DNA of 64,000 nt from Echinococcus granulosus. Lineage: Eukaryota; Platyhelminthes; Cestoda; Cyclophyllidea; Taeniidae. Below the pieces are notes generated by a model. The model saw nothing but the letters and a program-made list of their open reading frames with translations. It was not told the origin of the DNA and did no database searches. Position 1 is the stretch's first letter; each line of letters opens with the position of its first letter. The position numbers and the translations under genes are program-made. The stretch is taken from positions 1,798,517-1,862,516 of the forward strand of contig NW_020170384.1 in NCBI RefSeq assembly GCF_000524195.1, written 5' to 3'. Shown here piece by piece: positions 38,101 to 48,925 of this stretch.

Positions 38101-41100
38101 ACAGAGAAATCAGCCGATGTGGCTATTAATGGGGGCTAAAACAGGGGAAATTCATTACGAAAGATGAATGTTAGCTGATGAATAATCTCACTGTGGTGTT
38201 ATGGTTTCAAGGTTTAGGAAATCCGTTAAGGCCCACTTGCAAAATGTTAACTGTCAGCTGACAGTACTTACTGGCCTGGCGCAACAGCGTTACTCGGGGA
38301 CACGTGTTTTGGATGTATATCATTCCTTTGCCTTTGTTAGGTAAAGATTCTAGTGCCTAATAGCACTGCTGGCATGATAATCGGGAAGAATGGTACGTAC
38401 ATCCAGGAGATCAAAGAGCGATCAGAGGCCTACGTTCAGATCTCCCAAAAGTCTCGCGAATTCTCCCTGCCTGAAAGATGCGTAATTGTTGCAGGTACGT
38501 TGTTTCCTTCTTCTGCCCCCTTTTTTGGCTCGATCAGTCAGATTTCACGTCAATCGCATGGATGGGTTTTTCCGGTTATAACCAAGCTCCATGACTTGGG
38601 AACAGGGCCGCGGCAGTTTATCCGTAAGGTATACTCTGAAGTGCGTTTTAAATCACTAAAAAGATGCCCAAGATTTCTTTATGTTTCTCTAAAATAAAAA
38701 TACTCTTTGGAATTGACATACTGCTTGATTCGCCTCCAAGAATCGCTGTGCAAGCAGGGACTTAATCCCATCCTAAATGCGCCGTTGGGCTGTCTGGATC
38801 CAAGGCAAGTATCCGAGCTGAATTGGAAAGTCGCCATTACTTTCCTCCCTGACAAGTAAATACTAAGACAATGGCATTTTCTTGCCAATTTTTTTATTGC
38901 GATATTTTTAAGTAGTTCAAATTTCATCTGCTAGAACATTAACATGAAGAAGAGCGTGCATACATTACTGTTAAAGTTACTATTTTAGTCCATTCGATGC
39001 CAAGATCCCGGTGGGCAATAGACCAATACAGCCAAGCAGATATTTCACTGTACTAATAGAGCATTAACTGCTTTTGCTGTGAGCCTCCTTTCTATTTTTT
39101 TGCCTTTTTTAATTAGTTTGGGCGTCACATATATGTGACGGAGGTGGCAAACACATTGTAGCCACTAATTCTCATTGCGGTTGCGTTCATATCTTACTTG
39201 ACCTTTATGTTGGTTACTAATTTGCTAAAGAGCTCTTTTTGCCTTATAGATGCACATCGGTTAATAATTGGATACTTTATAGGAGAAAAAAAATAATCGA
39301 GCTAAGATGGGTCGTTCAGGCGTTATTGTTTAGTGAATTAAATTAAGCCAACAGATTCCGGAAAGAGGTTACAAACCCATTTATAGTCATCTTGTCACGA
39401 CAAACAATTCCATCTTTCAATTAGCAATCAACTTTAACTAGCCATCAAGAGTAATTTGTTTCAGTTAAGACGAAGTGCTCGTCTTTGCCTCTGAGGTCAA
39501 TTGACAGTGCTCTTTACAAGACTTTTCAGTAATCGTAGTACCTTTTTTATTACTTCTGAAAGTGAATGAAGAAATTTCAATTGCCTGTGTGTATTAAAAT
39601 AGAGTCATTTCTCAATTTTTTCGACACAAAGAGTTCCGCTTGGTAGTCAAAACGATAAATGATTAATAGCCGGCAAAGTCCTCTACTGCATTGGTGTGCT
39701 AAAATTCTCCAACAGTCTACCTCAATTTGCCGGGTCGTTCGGGAGGCGGGGTAATTTTTGCTGCTTCTCACCGTCGCTGACCGCCATAAGTCGCAGAAAT
39801 CGTAATTCTTCTGGTCACTTATCAAAGTGTGATTTACTGATTATCTGATGGGGCTGCGTGAGAGGGCGTATTGGTAACAGGCAGAAGTTTGCAGGGAGTA
39901 ATTGTCTTAAAGAGTTTTTGGCATAATTCCCACACCTGGGATGATGATAACTCGTGGTTCCATATTTCGTAATCGAATTAGCCCCTACTCTTGTGGATTT
40001 CAAATTACCGCCTTTATAAATACCTTATTATGGAATAAAACTGACAAACAAGATCTTCATAGAACCGATGGTCAAAACGCTGTTCCAATAAGTTGGAGAT
40101 ATCTCAGTATTTCGTCTGATTATTTAGACAAATGTCTTCCAATTGAAAGACTTTTAAAACCTAACTCAGAGAGTATAGCCGAAAGGGATGTTCAAAGTAT
40201 TTCCAGTCGACATGTATGTGGAGCCATGTCGTCAAGACGGAAATATAAACCATGGAGACTGAAGTTCACGAGGTGTCAAAGGTGCTAGTAAAAATTAATA
40301 TCCTTTTGAAGAAGTTGTGATAACTAATGAAGTCAAAGGTCAAGACCACTTAATTGTAATGGCAAACCAGCTTTAAACCATATTCAATCCTGGTTTTCTG
40401 TAGCACGGCTTTTGTCAAAACCAACGTTTCAGGTGTATTTCCTTCCCCGTAGGTGAGCTGCATCAAATGCGCGCCGCAATGGATCTCATCCTCGCTGTGA
40501 TTGCCTCCGATCCCCAGTCCTCTTCTTGCCCCAATCTATCCTACGCAGACGTCCGGGGTCCAGTCTCCAGCGTCTATCCCACGGGTTCGCCCTACGCCTT
40601 CCCATTCATCTCTGCGAACACGGGCAACCTCCTCCTTCGACCTGATGCTTCATCGCTAGCTACCGCTGCTACTGCTGCCGCTAACCCCTACCTTGTGGGT
40701 CCCCTCACAACTCCCCTTAACCCCATGGATGCCGCTCTCCTTCTCCAACTCGTCAACAGCGGTGATTATATAAGCGCTCTGCAACAACATCAGCAGCAAC
40801 AACAACAGCAACATAACGCCGCGTTGAACGCCGTCCTCCACATGAGTGGTGGAAGTGGAGGTAGTGGCGGTAGTGGGCTGGCCTCTGCTACGGGTGCAGT
40901 CATTACAGCCAATCATCCGCAGGTTCATGCTTATCCCCATCAGCCACATCATCAACAACAACAGCATCAAGCCTCATCCGCGTCGCCATTGGCAACGGCT
41001 GCAGCAAATTCATTGGGATCTTTTTGTTCAAATCCTACCTTTTTACCAGGTGATTTGACTAATTATGTTGATCTCGGTTGTAGTTTATAAGCATGGCTTG

Positions 41101-43438
41101 CCCGCTTGAGTGGTTGAGCGATTCACCGCAGCAAAACTGGACATGAAATTTGTTAAAAAGTCGGTATCTACGGATTTTACGCTTTCTTTAACAAGAATCT
41201 TCGTTCCTTACTTTACGCTGTTTCATGCATGAGAGTACCACCACAGTTGCTTGTCGTCTTGATTAAGGATGACTGGATCGGACTGGCCCACGACACGTGC
41301 TTTGATTCTTACGAGCAGCAATGTGACACGCTTCCTATTGCGTGCAGTATTGTCACGACAGCATGTCGTTTCATAGATGCCAAAGTAAAAGTTCCGGTTT
41401 GTCTCAAACGCTCATTCTACATTCAGATCAGTTCCCATTAGCAATAGGCATTAATTATCTACCAAAGATGTCGAAAAGGTTGTTTGCCCCTTAGCTGCAG
41501 CAATGTTTGATTCGATCATGCCCTCAACTGCAGCAGCAGTAGCTGCGGCAGCAGGACCACAAGCGCGGATGACCTCGCAGTACCTCGGAGGACGCGGAGC
41601 AGGGGCGTTTGTCAGTGCGTCCGCCTATCCCCCGGTGGCCACAGCGGCCACAGCACAGCTCTGTCCCTTTGTGCCACTACAGACTACTGCCTTTGCAAGT
41701 CCTTCGCCTCCCTCCTCCGCCACTCCCGACGCTCCTGCGCTTCATGCTGCAGCGGCTCTCGCTGCGGTTGCTTCGGCAAACTCGCGGACCACCTCCGCTT
41801 CTACGTCTGCCGCTGCAGCCGCATCGAGCGCTGAAGCGCTGAGCATTTTCGACACCGGACAGCGCAGCGGGGGAGGCGGCAGCAGAACTGAGACAGAGGT
41901 TGCTGCAGCAGTGGTTCCACCGACTGGGCTGTGGGAGGAAAGCAAAAGTGAGGCGGGACAGCAGCCCCCCACCTACTTGACTGCTTCGGCCGCCGCTCTA
42001 ATGGGACTTTACGCCAGTGCTACGGCCATGGCTAACTCTAACGCCATTGTTACCCCTACTGCCGGTGCTCAGCTACTTCGGTCCTCGGTTGGCGGGACGA
42101 GTGGACTGCTCTACACAAAGGAAATCTTGGTAAATGTTAAGGAAACCGCATCTAGCCCTTAACTTAGCTCGATTACTTTTCATGAAGTGTAGGATTAAGC
42201 CAAATCTTCCGATCATTTGCGCACTCTGCTAGAGCTGACCATTTGCATACTTTTATCACTTCATGATGAAGCTGAAATTTCAGTCAATGATTAAATGCAG
42301 AACAATGAAAGTTTAAAACAAATCACTGTGTAGCGTCTGGAGTCTTTCTGAAGTCGCAAGAAGTCATAGCGGTATAGCAGAAAAGATGGTACTGATGGTA
42401 CGGAAGAGCTGAGACCGTTTTCACGGCCTGGAGGCCATGCCGTTGAAAAAAAGTACAATTTGCAGATCCTTAAGTGCCCGCCCAATTATATTCAGAGTTG
42501 ATCAAGCATTACAATTTAACCCTGTAGTTGTGATTTGTGGTAGAATTTACTGTAGGCTTCTTTGTAGCAAATTGACATTGTGGACGCTTTGGCCGCATTA
42601 TTCATCTCTGAACACATGCGCTCTTTAACAGTCGTATCTTTTTGAAAATGCACTGCCTTCACCTTTTTTTGCGGACGACTGACTCAGCATGGCAGGAACC
42701 ATTCATCCATTATTAATTGACTTTCAATAAGACTTTTGGGACTAGGATCGCCAAAACACCCCCTTCGCGAGCTTATTTTGTTAATGCTCTTCATTTCAAT
42801 AAAATTAATTTTTATTTGATCTTGTGCAAGTGCGTTGATTCAGGCCCAAGAGTGCTTAAAGGCATTCAGTTTGAAAGACTTTGCAACTGTTGCATTATTT
42901 GCTGATTGTCAACAAAATCCGACTATTTCTGGCCCACCTAGGCATAACGGGCTCCCAAAGAGCTACCAAACGTAAATTTTCTCATTTTGAGCATTTCTAC
43001 TTTTAGGTTCCAGAGAGTCTGATTGGTCGAATCTCCGGACCTCATGGCCGCCTGTTATTGGACCTTCAGACACAGACTAACACGCTTATTCAAGTCTCTC
43101 CAAAGTGTGTCTTTGTCTCCGGCCTGCAAAGCCGGGTGGTTTCCATCTCCGGTGACCAAATGAACGCCAATTATGCGGCCGCAGTGATTGAGAATACAAT
43201 CACAATAGAGCAGCTCAATCAACATGCAGGTGCGCTCCATGCACCACTGCGTAGGCCCTATGAAGAATCGGGCGCTGGCTACATAAACCAAACCCCTGGA
43301 AAATCGAACGGCGTCGTTGCTTCTGACATTAGTGGAGGTGGTGGTGGTGACTATGGCCCTATTGAGGGCGTGACTTCCACGGGTACTTCTTGTCCAACGC
43401 AGCCGTCGCAACCGCTTCCTAAGCAACCTGCATTTTAG
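23174..43438 (+). CDS. NOVA: NOVA/Pasilla-type KH-domain splicing regulator
   Basis: Nuclear RNA-binding protein; in animals NOVA binds YCAY clusters and controls neuronal alternative splicing. Exons: 23174-23279, 23708-23839, 34820-34965, 38341-38494, 40453-41049, 41495-42129, 43007-43438; 2202 nt, 733 aa, all phases match. KH1 (residues about 36-105) has HLKVLIPS and GKDG; KH2 (about 129-200) has [18 protein letters not shown] and ends near [14 protein letters not shown], a NOVA-specific block, followed by PTGSPYAF. A long Ala/Gln/Ser/Gly-rich linker (exons 5-6) precedes KH3 (about 591-660), which begins [14 protein letters not shown]. The loop in KH3 is GPHG rather than GKGG, so KH3 is diverged but retains the GxxG form. 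Introns are large (up to 11 kb), typical of a regulated neural gene. The protein is longer than vertebrate NOVA (about 490-510 aa) because of the linker. Confidence 0.94.
26498..26521. repeat. GGCGTCAC...ATGTG motif copy 1 (near-palindrome)
   Basis: A segment beginning GGCGTCACATG and containing an imperfect dyad (CACATG/CATGTG). Similar to segments at 29059-29082 and 39123-39140, all in NOVA introns. Shared origin is a tentative reading, since the similarity is only about 20 bp. Confidence 0.35.
30930..31700 (+). promoter_or_regulatory. CpG-rich, promoter-like island inside NOVA intron 2
   Basis: This stretch is far richer in G+C and in CpG than the rest of the 11-kb intron, with many CGCG and GCGC words around 31380-31560 and GA/CT-rich runs around 31440-31480 and 31580-31660. 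It holds two NRF1-like sites, GCATGCGCA at 30940 and ATGCGCATGCGT at 31271-31282, and a 17-bp-arm hairpin at 31015-31054. It may be an alternative NOVA promoter producing a form starting downstream of exon 2, or the promoter of a non-coding RNA. Open frames within it show no known domain. Confidence 0.4.
31015..31054. repeat. Perfect hairpin, 17-bp arms with 6-nt loop
   Basis: GGAATCATCCTAGGTGC at 31015-31031, loop CAGCAT, exact reverse complement at 31038-31054. A transcript would fold into a very stable 17-bp stem. It is shorter than a usual microRNA precursor (about 60-80 nt), and the arms do not resemble a miRNA I recognise. Confidence 0.9.
35760..36740. repeat. Pair of diverged direct repeat copies in NOVA intron 3
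   Basis: About 35775-35870 and 36610-36705 align over roughly 95 bp at about 65-70 percent identity by eye, sharing AATA..TATTAC..ACG.ACAGTA, a GGCT.GG block, CGCC.AG.GGAGGCA and CCTTA...TGTC. In the plus direction copy 2 reads openly as [13 protein letters not shown] followed by an [10 protein letters not shown] block, while copy 1 has stops. This suggests decayed pieces of an interspersed element with coding capacity. The family is not recognised. Confidence 0.5.
36984..37040. repeat. Imperfect inverted repeat
   Basis: TAATGTC...CGAACGGGT..CCAT at 36984-37010 pairs with ATGG.ACCCGTTCG.GACATTA at 37019-37040, with a small asymmetric bulge and an 8-nt loop. It lies in NOVA intron 3 just right of the diverged repeat pair and could be a remnant of a small hairpin element. 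Confidence 0.75.
37921..37939. repeat. Perfect short inverted repeat
   Basis: ACGCCACC-TGT-GGTGGCGT, 8-bp arms with a 3-nt loop, in NOVA intron 3. Confidence 0.8.
39123..39140. repeat. 18-bp perfect palindrome
   Basis: CGTCACATATATGTGACG reads the same on both strands. It lies in NOVA intron 4. The half site GTCAC resembles bZIP-type half sites, but no function can be assigned. Confidence 0.85.
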
Positions 43439-44110
43439 TTTCCTTGATCTTATTTTTTCTTCAACGAAGCTCGAAGCCAAAAACTGAAAACGTTCTATTG
43501 ATACCTCCTTCTCCTCCTCCTGTTTGTATTGGACTGGGAGATCATCCGTCCATTCAAACACAGCCGGTTACACAGGGAGACGACTAATGGAGTTTGTAAA
43601 GCTAATTAGTCAACAAAATTGTTGCTTTTTTACGTAATCTCGTAGAGGTTTACATGCATATATATACTCTCTTCTATTTTTTTCTTCGTTTACAACGGCG
43701 CAAATGTCCGCAACTATACCGAAAAGCAACATGGTGCCCCTGATACGGAGTGGGTGACAGCTTTTATAATTTCTACTAACTAATTTTCAATAGCATTTTT
43801 GTTTTCGGATAAATTACTAGACTTTTGGAGATCGGTCAAAGTTGTTTATCTCGTGCGTTTTTTGTGTGAGCCTCCTTTTTTGTTTCTTCCTGATTAACAA
43901 AGGACTATTGTGACTCAGAAAAAAAAGTTTAAGACGGTATTGAAGTCCCAGCCAAATTTGTTGCATTTTGTTTTCTCGCCCCCTTGTTTGCTCCAAGACC
44001 ATACTTTCCCACTTCCTCTACCTACCCTATTCTCTATTCCCCAACCCAACTTCGAACACGAGAATGAAGTGTCCCGCAAATTTAACCAAAGTACTATTCT
44101 TAATAAATTT
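43439..44110 (+). other. Probable NOVA 3' untranslated region
   Basis: Follows the NOVA stop codon; the first canonical AATAAA on this strand is at 44102-44107, about 660 bp downstream. Pyrimidine-rich. No coding block is seen. Confidence 0.45.
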
Positions 44111-46111
44111 TGTGAATGCCTGCGTTTGATTTTGCTCGTTAGTGAGAGATCAGTAAATGTTATGGAAGTATGGGATAGTCGTTCACTTGGGTGGGTTGTA
44201 TATGTGGCAATTCATAAATGCACCTGCGATCCACCCCATTCATTAAGTTTGCGCTAAGCAGTCAATTTTAGACCACAGTTTAGTAGTTCACAGGAGATGG
44301 CAGAGATACGCATTTTAAGCGATCAGAGAGGGTGTGTGCTTGACGTATAACTCAAAGACTACTCGACATAAGATCAAAAATATTAAAGAATGAGACACAC
44401 TTGCGGGCAAATTAAGTGAGCCAAAGTATTGCAAAATAAGTGACGTTCTAGAAAATACGAATATACGTTACAAATTTATAAGGTTCAAAGCGACAAGTAT
44501 TGTTCATTCTTTTAGAATACGTTAGACGTTTGTTTAATGGTCAGTTCTGGTAAAGGATTGCGTTGTCTTTGCCATTGTACATTTTCTGGCTATGCTGGCC
44601 TCCAAGGCATGTAGGTAGCCCTAATGCCTTCAGTAAGTACAAAATGAATTGGTTTTATTTGTTTAGCGGTCGGTTTGTTTAAAGAGCCACTTTTGACTAC
44701 ACCATTGTACCTTGTTCGATTCATGTGCCCGCCCCCTCTCTGAAAGGAAACACGCAAACAATATATGTATTACAATATATTCTGCCCTAGCATTGTGTCT
44801 ATTTCCGCCTTCTCAGAAGTTCTGAAGTGTTGCACCTTTTATAAGCAGAAGTTTTATTACAATCTCAAATGCAAGCATTTTTACTAATGTGGGATTTACA
44901 GATTTTTAATACTCAACCAAACTACGCAATAGAGCATACAAATAGATTACGCAGACCCATATGAAGGATTACATAAATTGATTTACCATCTGGTAACAAA
45001 ACATTAAATCAAGTCTCCCTGTTCAATGTGTTAGACATGAACTATAAGCTAAATGAACATTTCTTAGATGGCTTAAATTGTTTTAACCTTCAATTTCACA
45101 ATGCCATTTCAAAGCTGGTTGGGCGGCGGGCCATCACCAATGCTTGTTGTGTTCTATTATTTTCATACATTAGAATTCATCTGGTACCTGCTGAGCGCTT
45201 TTCACAAAGATTGCATGCTATAGTGGTCGCATTATTGTACTTGTATCCCATGATTTTCATCCCTGGCTTAATGGATGTGAACCCCGCGGCGTAAATCATG
45301 CCTAATGTGTACATGCTTTTGTTATTTTATATACTGAGTAGATATAAGTGAGTTATAGTGCTTTAACTCTGAGCACGATTGTTGTTTCGTGCAATTTTAG
45401 TGCGGGTCTTTAGGCCAGTGTTTTACTAATTCCAAACTGTCATCAACATTGATCATCGAGTTGTATGAGAGCAAAGCGCATACGCGTCGTACTGGTTTCG
45501 TACTCATGATTCTCTTATTGATATGTTGGTTGCAATGTAACATTTTCCGGATTCGTCGTTGGCAAAAGCCAAACATGAGCTTGTTAATTCCTTGCACCCA
45601 CTTCCGACCAACATTTGTCAAAATAAGTTGTGTGGGTTACTAAGGTAGTTTGTCATATAAATTTTTACCTCGAAAAGTGGAGCTTGATTTGTATATTACT
45701 TATTTGAGGGCTCCTAGTCGTACCAAATGGATCTTATTGTCCTCCATTTCGGCGCACAATCCGTAATAAAACAATTTCCACCGTAAAAAGATATTTCTTC
45801 CCGCATCATGATCATTTATGCCAACTTATTCTATTTTTACGTGTTTATTCCATGGCTGTGAATTTCACTGATCCTTGTCACTGGTAGTCATGTAACTTAT
45901 GTAGACCTGCACTTTATATTCTCCAAATAATTTGAAGGTATTCCGGGGGTTAAATGCTTTGGTCCTTTTGTAATCTTAGCTCTTTATGGACACTAATGCT
46001 CGATCCTTTTCATTTAATGCTTATTCAATTTAATTATATGCACTTTTTTCACATGCAAGCGTACATCTCAGATCGGATGCTGAAGTTGTCTTTTTTATAC
46101 CCCGCATCAGA
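44111..46111 (+). other. Intergenic region between NOVA and the RS-rich gene
   Basis: About 2 kb of AT-rich sequence with no recognisable gene, repeat or RNA. It must contain the promoter of the RS-rich gene, unless that gene is part of a polycistronic, trans-spliced unit with NOVA. A pyrimidine tract ending GCATCAG at 46110 directly precedes the ATG. Confidence 0.5.
46090..46110 (+). promoter_or_regulatory. Probable spliced-leader (trans-splice) acceptor of the RS-rich gene
   Basis: A T/C-rich tract ends GCATCAG at 46110 and the start codon begins one base later. With virtually no 5' untranslated sequence left, a trans-spliced leader is a natural explanation. A cis intron from an upstream exon cannot be excluded. 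Confidence 0.5.
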
Positions 46112-47946
46112 ATGTCAGAATCTAATGGGCGTTCCTCTCCACGATTGCAAACCAAAGTGAGTCGTCGTCCTGATGGGTCTCGAAGACAAACGTGAGCTTA
46201 CTTTTCTGCTCGATTTTGTGGTCTAACTCAATGTAACTCTTCACTTCAAACGCACATTCGGGGCTGCCTTCCTTTAATATCTGTTTGCATTTTAGCCCAG
46301 AAAAAAGGCGCTTTGATGAGGATATGTCTCCAGTGTCTCCCCGTGAGTCTCCAACCCCATCCTCCTCCGAGCGTTCACCTTCTGCTCGCCACAGTCGGCA
46401 CCGCCATAGTCACCACCTCAGTCACAAATATGTCCGGCGCAGGGACCGTGAGATGGCTAGTTTTGGCAGGTCTGGGCGGGTGCGCGAAGAGAAACATCAC
46501 TCGGAGCGTAAGCGTCGCCGTCTGGCATGCGAGGTGGTGGTGGCGGAGGGAGTGGCAGTAGACAGTGTTGACACCGATGAAGCTGGTGAGTATTCGTTAC
46601 GCCGTGGCAGTGATTACAAGCCGGAGGGGAGAGTTAAGAATGAGATAGTGGCTGCGGAGGAGGAGGGGGAACGTCAAGAAAAGGAACGATACCGGAGGGA
46701 TCATCGGAGGCGATCATTGGAAGGGGAGGAGGAAGAGGTAATGGTAGCGGAAAGGAGATCTTTTAATCGAAAATATGTCGATGAGCGAGGAAGTCGTCGT
46801 CGTTCAAATCGAAGCCAAGAAAAGAGGTCCAAGCGAGCCAGGGTACTTTATCATACACCACGAATCTATAATACATTACTTTTTGTTTTGGGATGTTTTC
46901 TCTTGTTTCACTTTAGCGCCGAAGTGAGTCTCAACACTCCCAATCACTGGTCACTCTATCTTACGGTGAGAATAGATCGTCGTCATCTGTTAAACAGCAT
47001 TTAAACCCTTTCGTGAGCACCCTTCTGGAACCATTACTCAAAGAGGCGACTTCAGACACAGAGTTGGAGGAGGTGCTCCCAGTAAGTATCCTGTCCGGTG
47101 AAATGGCAAAACGGTCGATGCTTTTGCCGGCTGACCAAAAGAATAAATTAACCACATCTCAGCTACAACAGTCACAGTCACAAAACCAAGTTCAAAAATC
47201 GCAGGAACAGCAGCTTAAATTACAACGGTCTCCTGATCATGTAAAGACGACCACAGCTACCTTGCAGACAGATGGCAGCAATAAGATACAAAAGTCCGTT
47301 GAAGAAGGGGATAGTCGTTTCGATAGGTTTCTTTCTAACCTCTCGGAGCGTTTACAAGAGAGGGAGCAAGAGCTGGAGACCTGGGGTGAGAGGGAGATCG
47401 ATTTCTCGGATATTCTGACAGAGGACAGCGGTGCGCTTCACCTGGCTGTGTCCTCCGCTGCACTCAAACCAAAGCAGTTGTTGGAATCAAGTCTTTCCAC
47501 GCAGTGGCAAAGGATCACGGAGAATAGTCCAGATGAAGTAGAAACAATTAAAATTGAAACGGTGAGTTGTTAATTTAGTCGACTGTGAATGTGATTACCT
47601 AAATCACTCCTCGTATTCTATGGTTTTGATCGCTAACCCCGATCAGTTATTGAGTCAAATTTCCGAAGCAATAGTGCTCTGGAATTACCTAATAATGGTT
47701 TTTTAGGAGATCACCGAAGATAAGGAGGATCCTCTCAATCTGGCGACGCTTCTGTCTTCAAGCGTTAGTCGACGTTTTCTGGGTGACCATCTGGTTAGAG
47801 AACTGGAGGAACGAGGTGTGTCTCTTCCGCCGACACCGACGAGAGACATTCTTGCTGGTTCAAAGGAGTCCCGATTGGGGATGGTCCCAACAATTTTTGA
47901 GGAAGTTTCCTGGCGTCAGAGCCTACTAGGTGTCATTTACACCTGA
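46112..47946 (+). CDS. Arg/Ser-rich protein of unknown function
   Basis: Exons: 46112-46191, 46296-46842, 46917-47561, 47707-47946; 1512 nt, 503 aa, with GT-AG introns and matching phases. The N-terminal 210 residues are basic and low-complexity, rich in RS, SR, SP and RRR runs (RRPDGSRRQTPEKRR, SPRESPTPSSSERSPSARHS), like nuclear splicing or chromatin-associated proteins. The middle is Gln/Ser-rich (about 250-330). The C-terminal 170 residues are acidic and Leu-rich with likely helices (RFDRFLSNLSERLQER, NLATLLSSSVSRRF, VRELEERGVSLPPTPT). No RRM, zinc finger or other named domain was seen and I do not recognise the gene. The start follows an AG acceptor by one base, suggesting trans-splicing. 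Nuclear location is inferred from composition only. Confidence 0.82.
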
Positions 47947-48767
47947 TTGGCACGCCGTCTTTCTCTGTGACTGCATTGTAGATAAACGTTGTGTGTATTT
48001 CGGACTTTGATTGACATTTTCTTAACATTTGAAAAGTATTTTATACTTTTTCGATAGATACTTGGTAAGCTTTGGTACATCTAGTGTTTTACTCGTCATT
48101 TGACATCTTTCCAAATCACGGTCATACCTGTTATTATTCGTAAGCATTCGCTTCTTCTTGTAGGCTGCCATTGCGATATTTTACTTTAGTCTCGGAGAGA
48201 TATTTAACTCCCGACAATGTTTAAAACTATTTTTTTGAAACTTTAGAACAGTATATTTTAGTACACAATGACTCACCACTTAGTGAAGTGTATTCTTTTT
48301 AACTCACGCTCACTGAGTTGTATAAGGTTTTGTGTTCATCAAGTGTCCCTGTTGCCATTCCTTGCGAAGAAGCACGAATGAATATTCTTTGTTATCTCTT
48401 AATACATGTTGTACCTTGAAGTGGTTAGTTTGTCGCTTGCTTATGAGAAATCTTCACTTTTTTGGCGTAGATGCCGTTGCTCCCCGTCTAGTGTTTGTTG
48501 TTTTCTGAATCATCAAATGATGTTAGCAACTTTTTAGCATCAGCGGCATCTATGTGTTTACTGATTTCTATCAATCTTCATTAAGAACAAGGGAGAATAT
48601 TTTCTTCTTACTACATTAAATCTGTGATCTTGTTGCTTTCGCCTTTAAGCTGGTTCATTCATCATATCCATAGCTAGATAGGAAGTTTCGAATTCGTACA
48701 TTTGTCTTTTTGTAAAAGATGTCAAACCAACTGCAGCATTTCAACATCTGTACTAAAAATTGCTCCA

Positions 48768-48773
48768 ATAAAA
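48768..48773 (+). terminator. Candidate poly(A) signal of the RS-rich gene
   Basis: AATAAA about 820 bp after the stop codon at 47946. The intervening stretch is AT-rich and carries no other coding block. Confidence 0.35.
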
Positions 48774-48843
48774 GAGTGAGATATGTTCTTTGTGTGAACG
48801 GAGAAAAGCTTGAAATTGTTATAGCTCGTGAGGCTTTTATAAC

Positions 48844-48925
48844 ATCCAGATGAGGTCAGGGAGGAAGAAGAAACGATTGGGACGGAAACGGTGAACTGTT
48901 AATTCAGTCGATTGTGAAATCGGAG
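48844..48925 (+). pseudogene. Diverged partial duplicate of an RS-gene exon/intron boundary
   Basis: The stretch CCAGATGA.GT...GAAAC.ATT...GAAACGGTGA.(C/T)TGTTAATT.AGTCGA.TGTGAA matches 47529-47585, which is the end of RS-gene exon 3 and the first bases of intron 3. The copy has a roughly 12-bp insertion and scattered substitutions (about 80 percent identity outside it). It is outside the gene model, so it is probably a relic of a local duplication. The open frame that follows (48931-49188) shows no known domain. Confidence 0.6.

Noticed and set aside
39941..40288. 115-codon plus-strand frame in NOVA intron 4
   Set aside because: No domain and no matching splice phases with exons 4 and 5; possibly old repeat debris, but this cannot be shown.
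40656..40970. 104-codon minus-strand frame, Leu/Met-rich
   Set aside because: Antisense shadow of the poly-Gln and Ser/Gly codons of NOVA exon 5.
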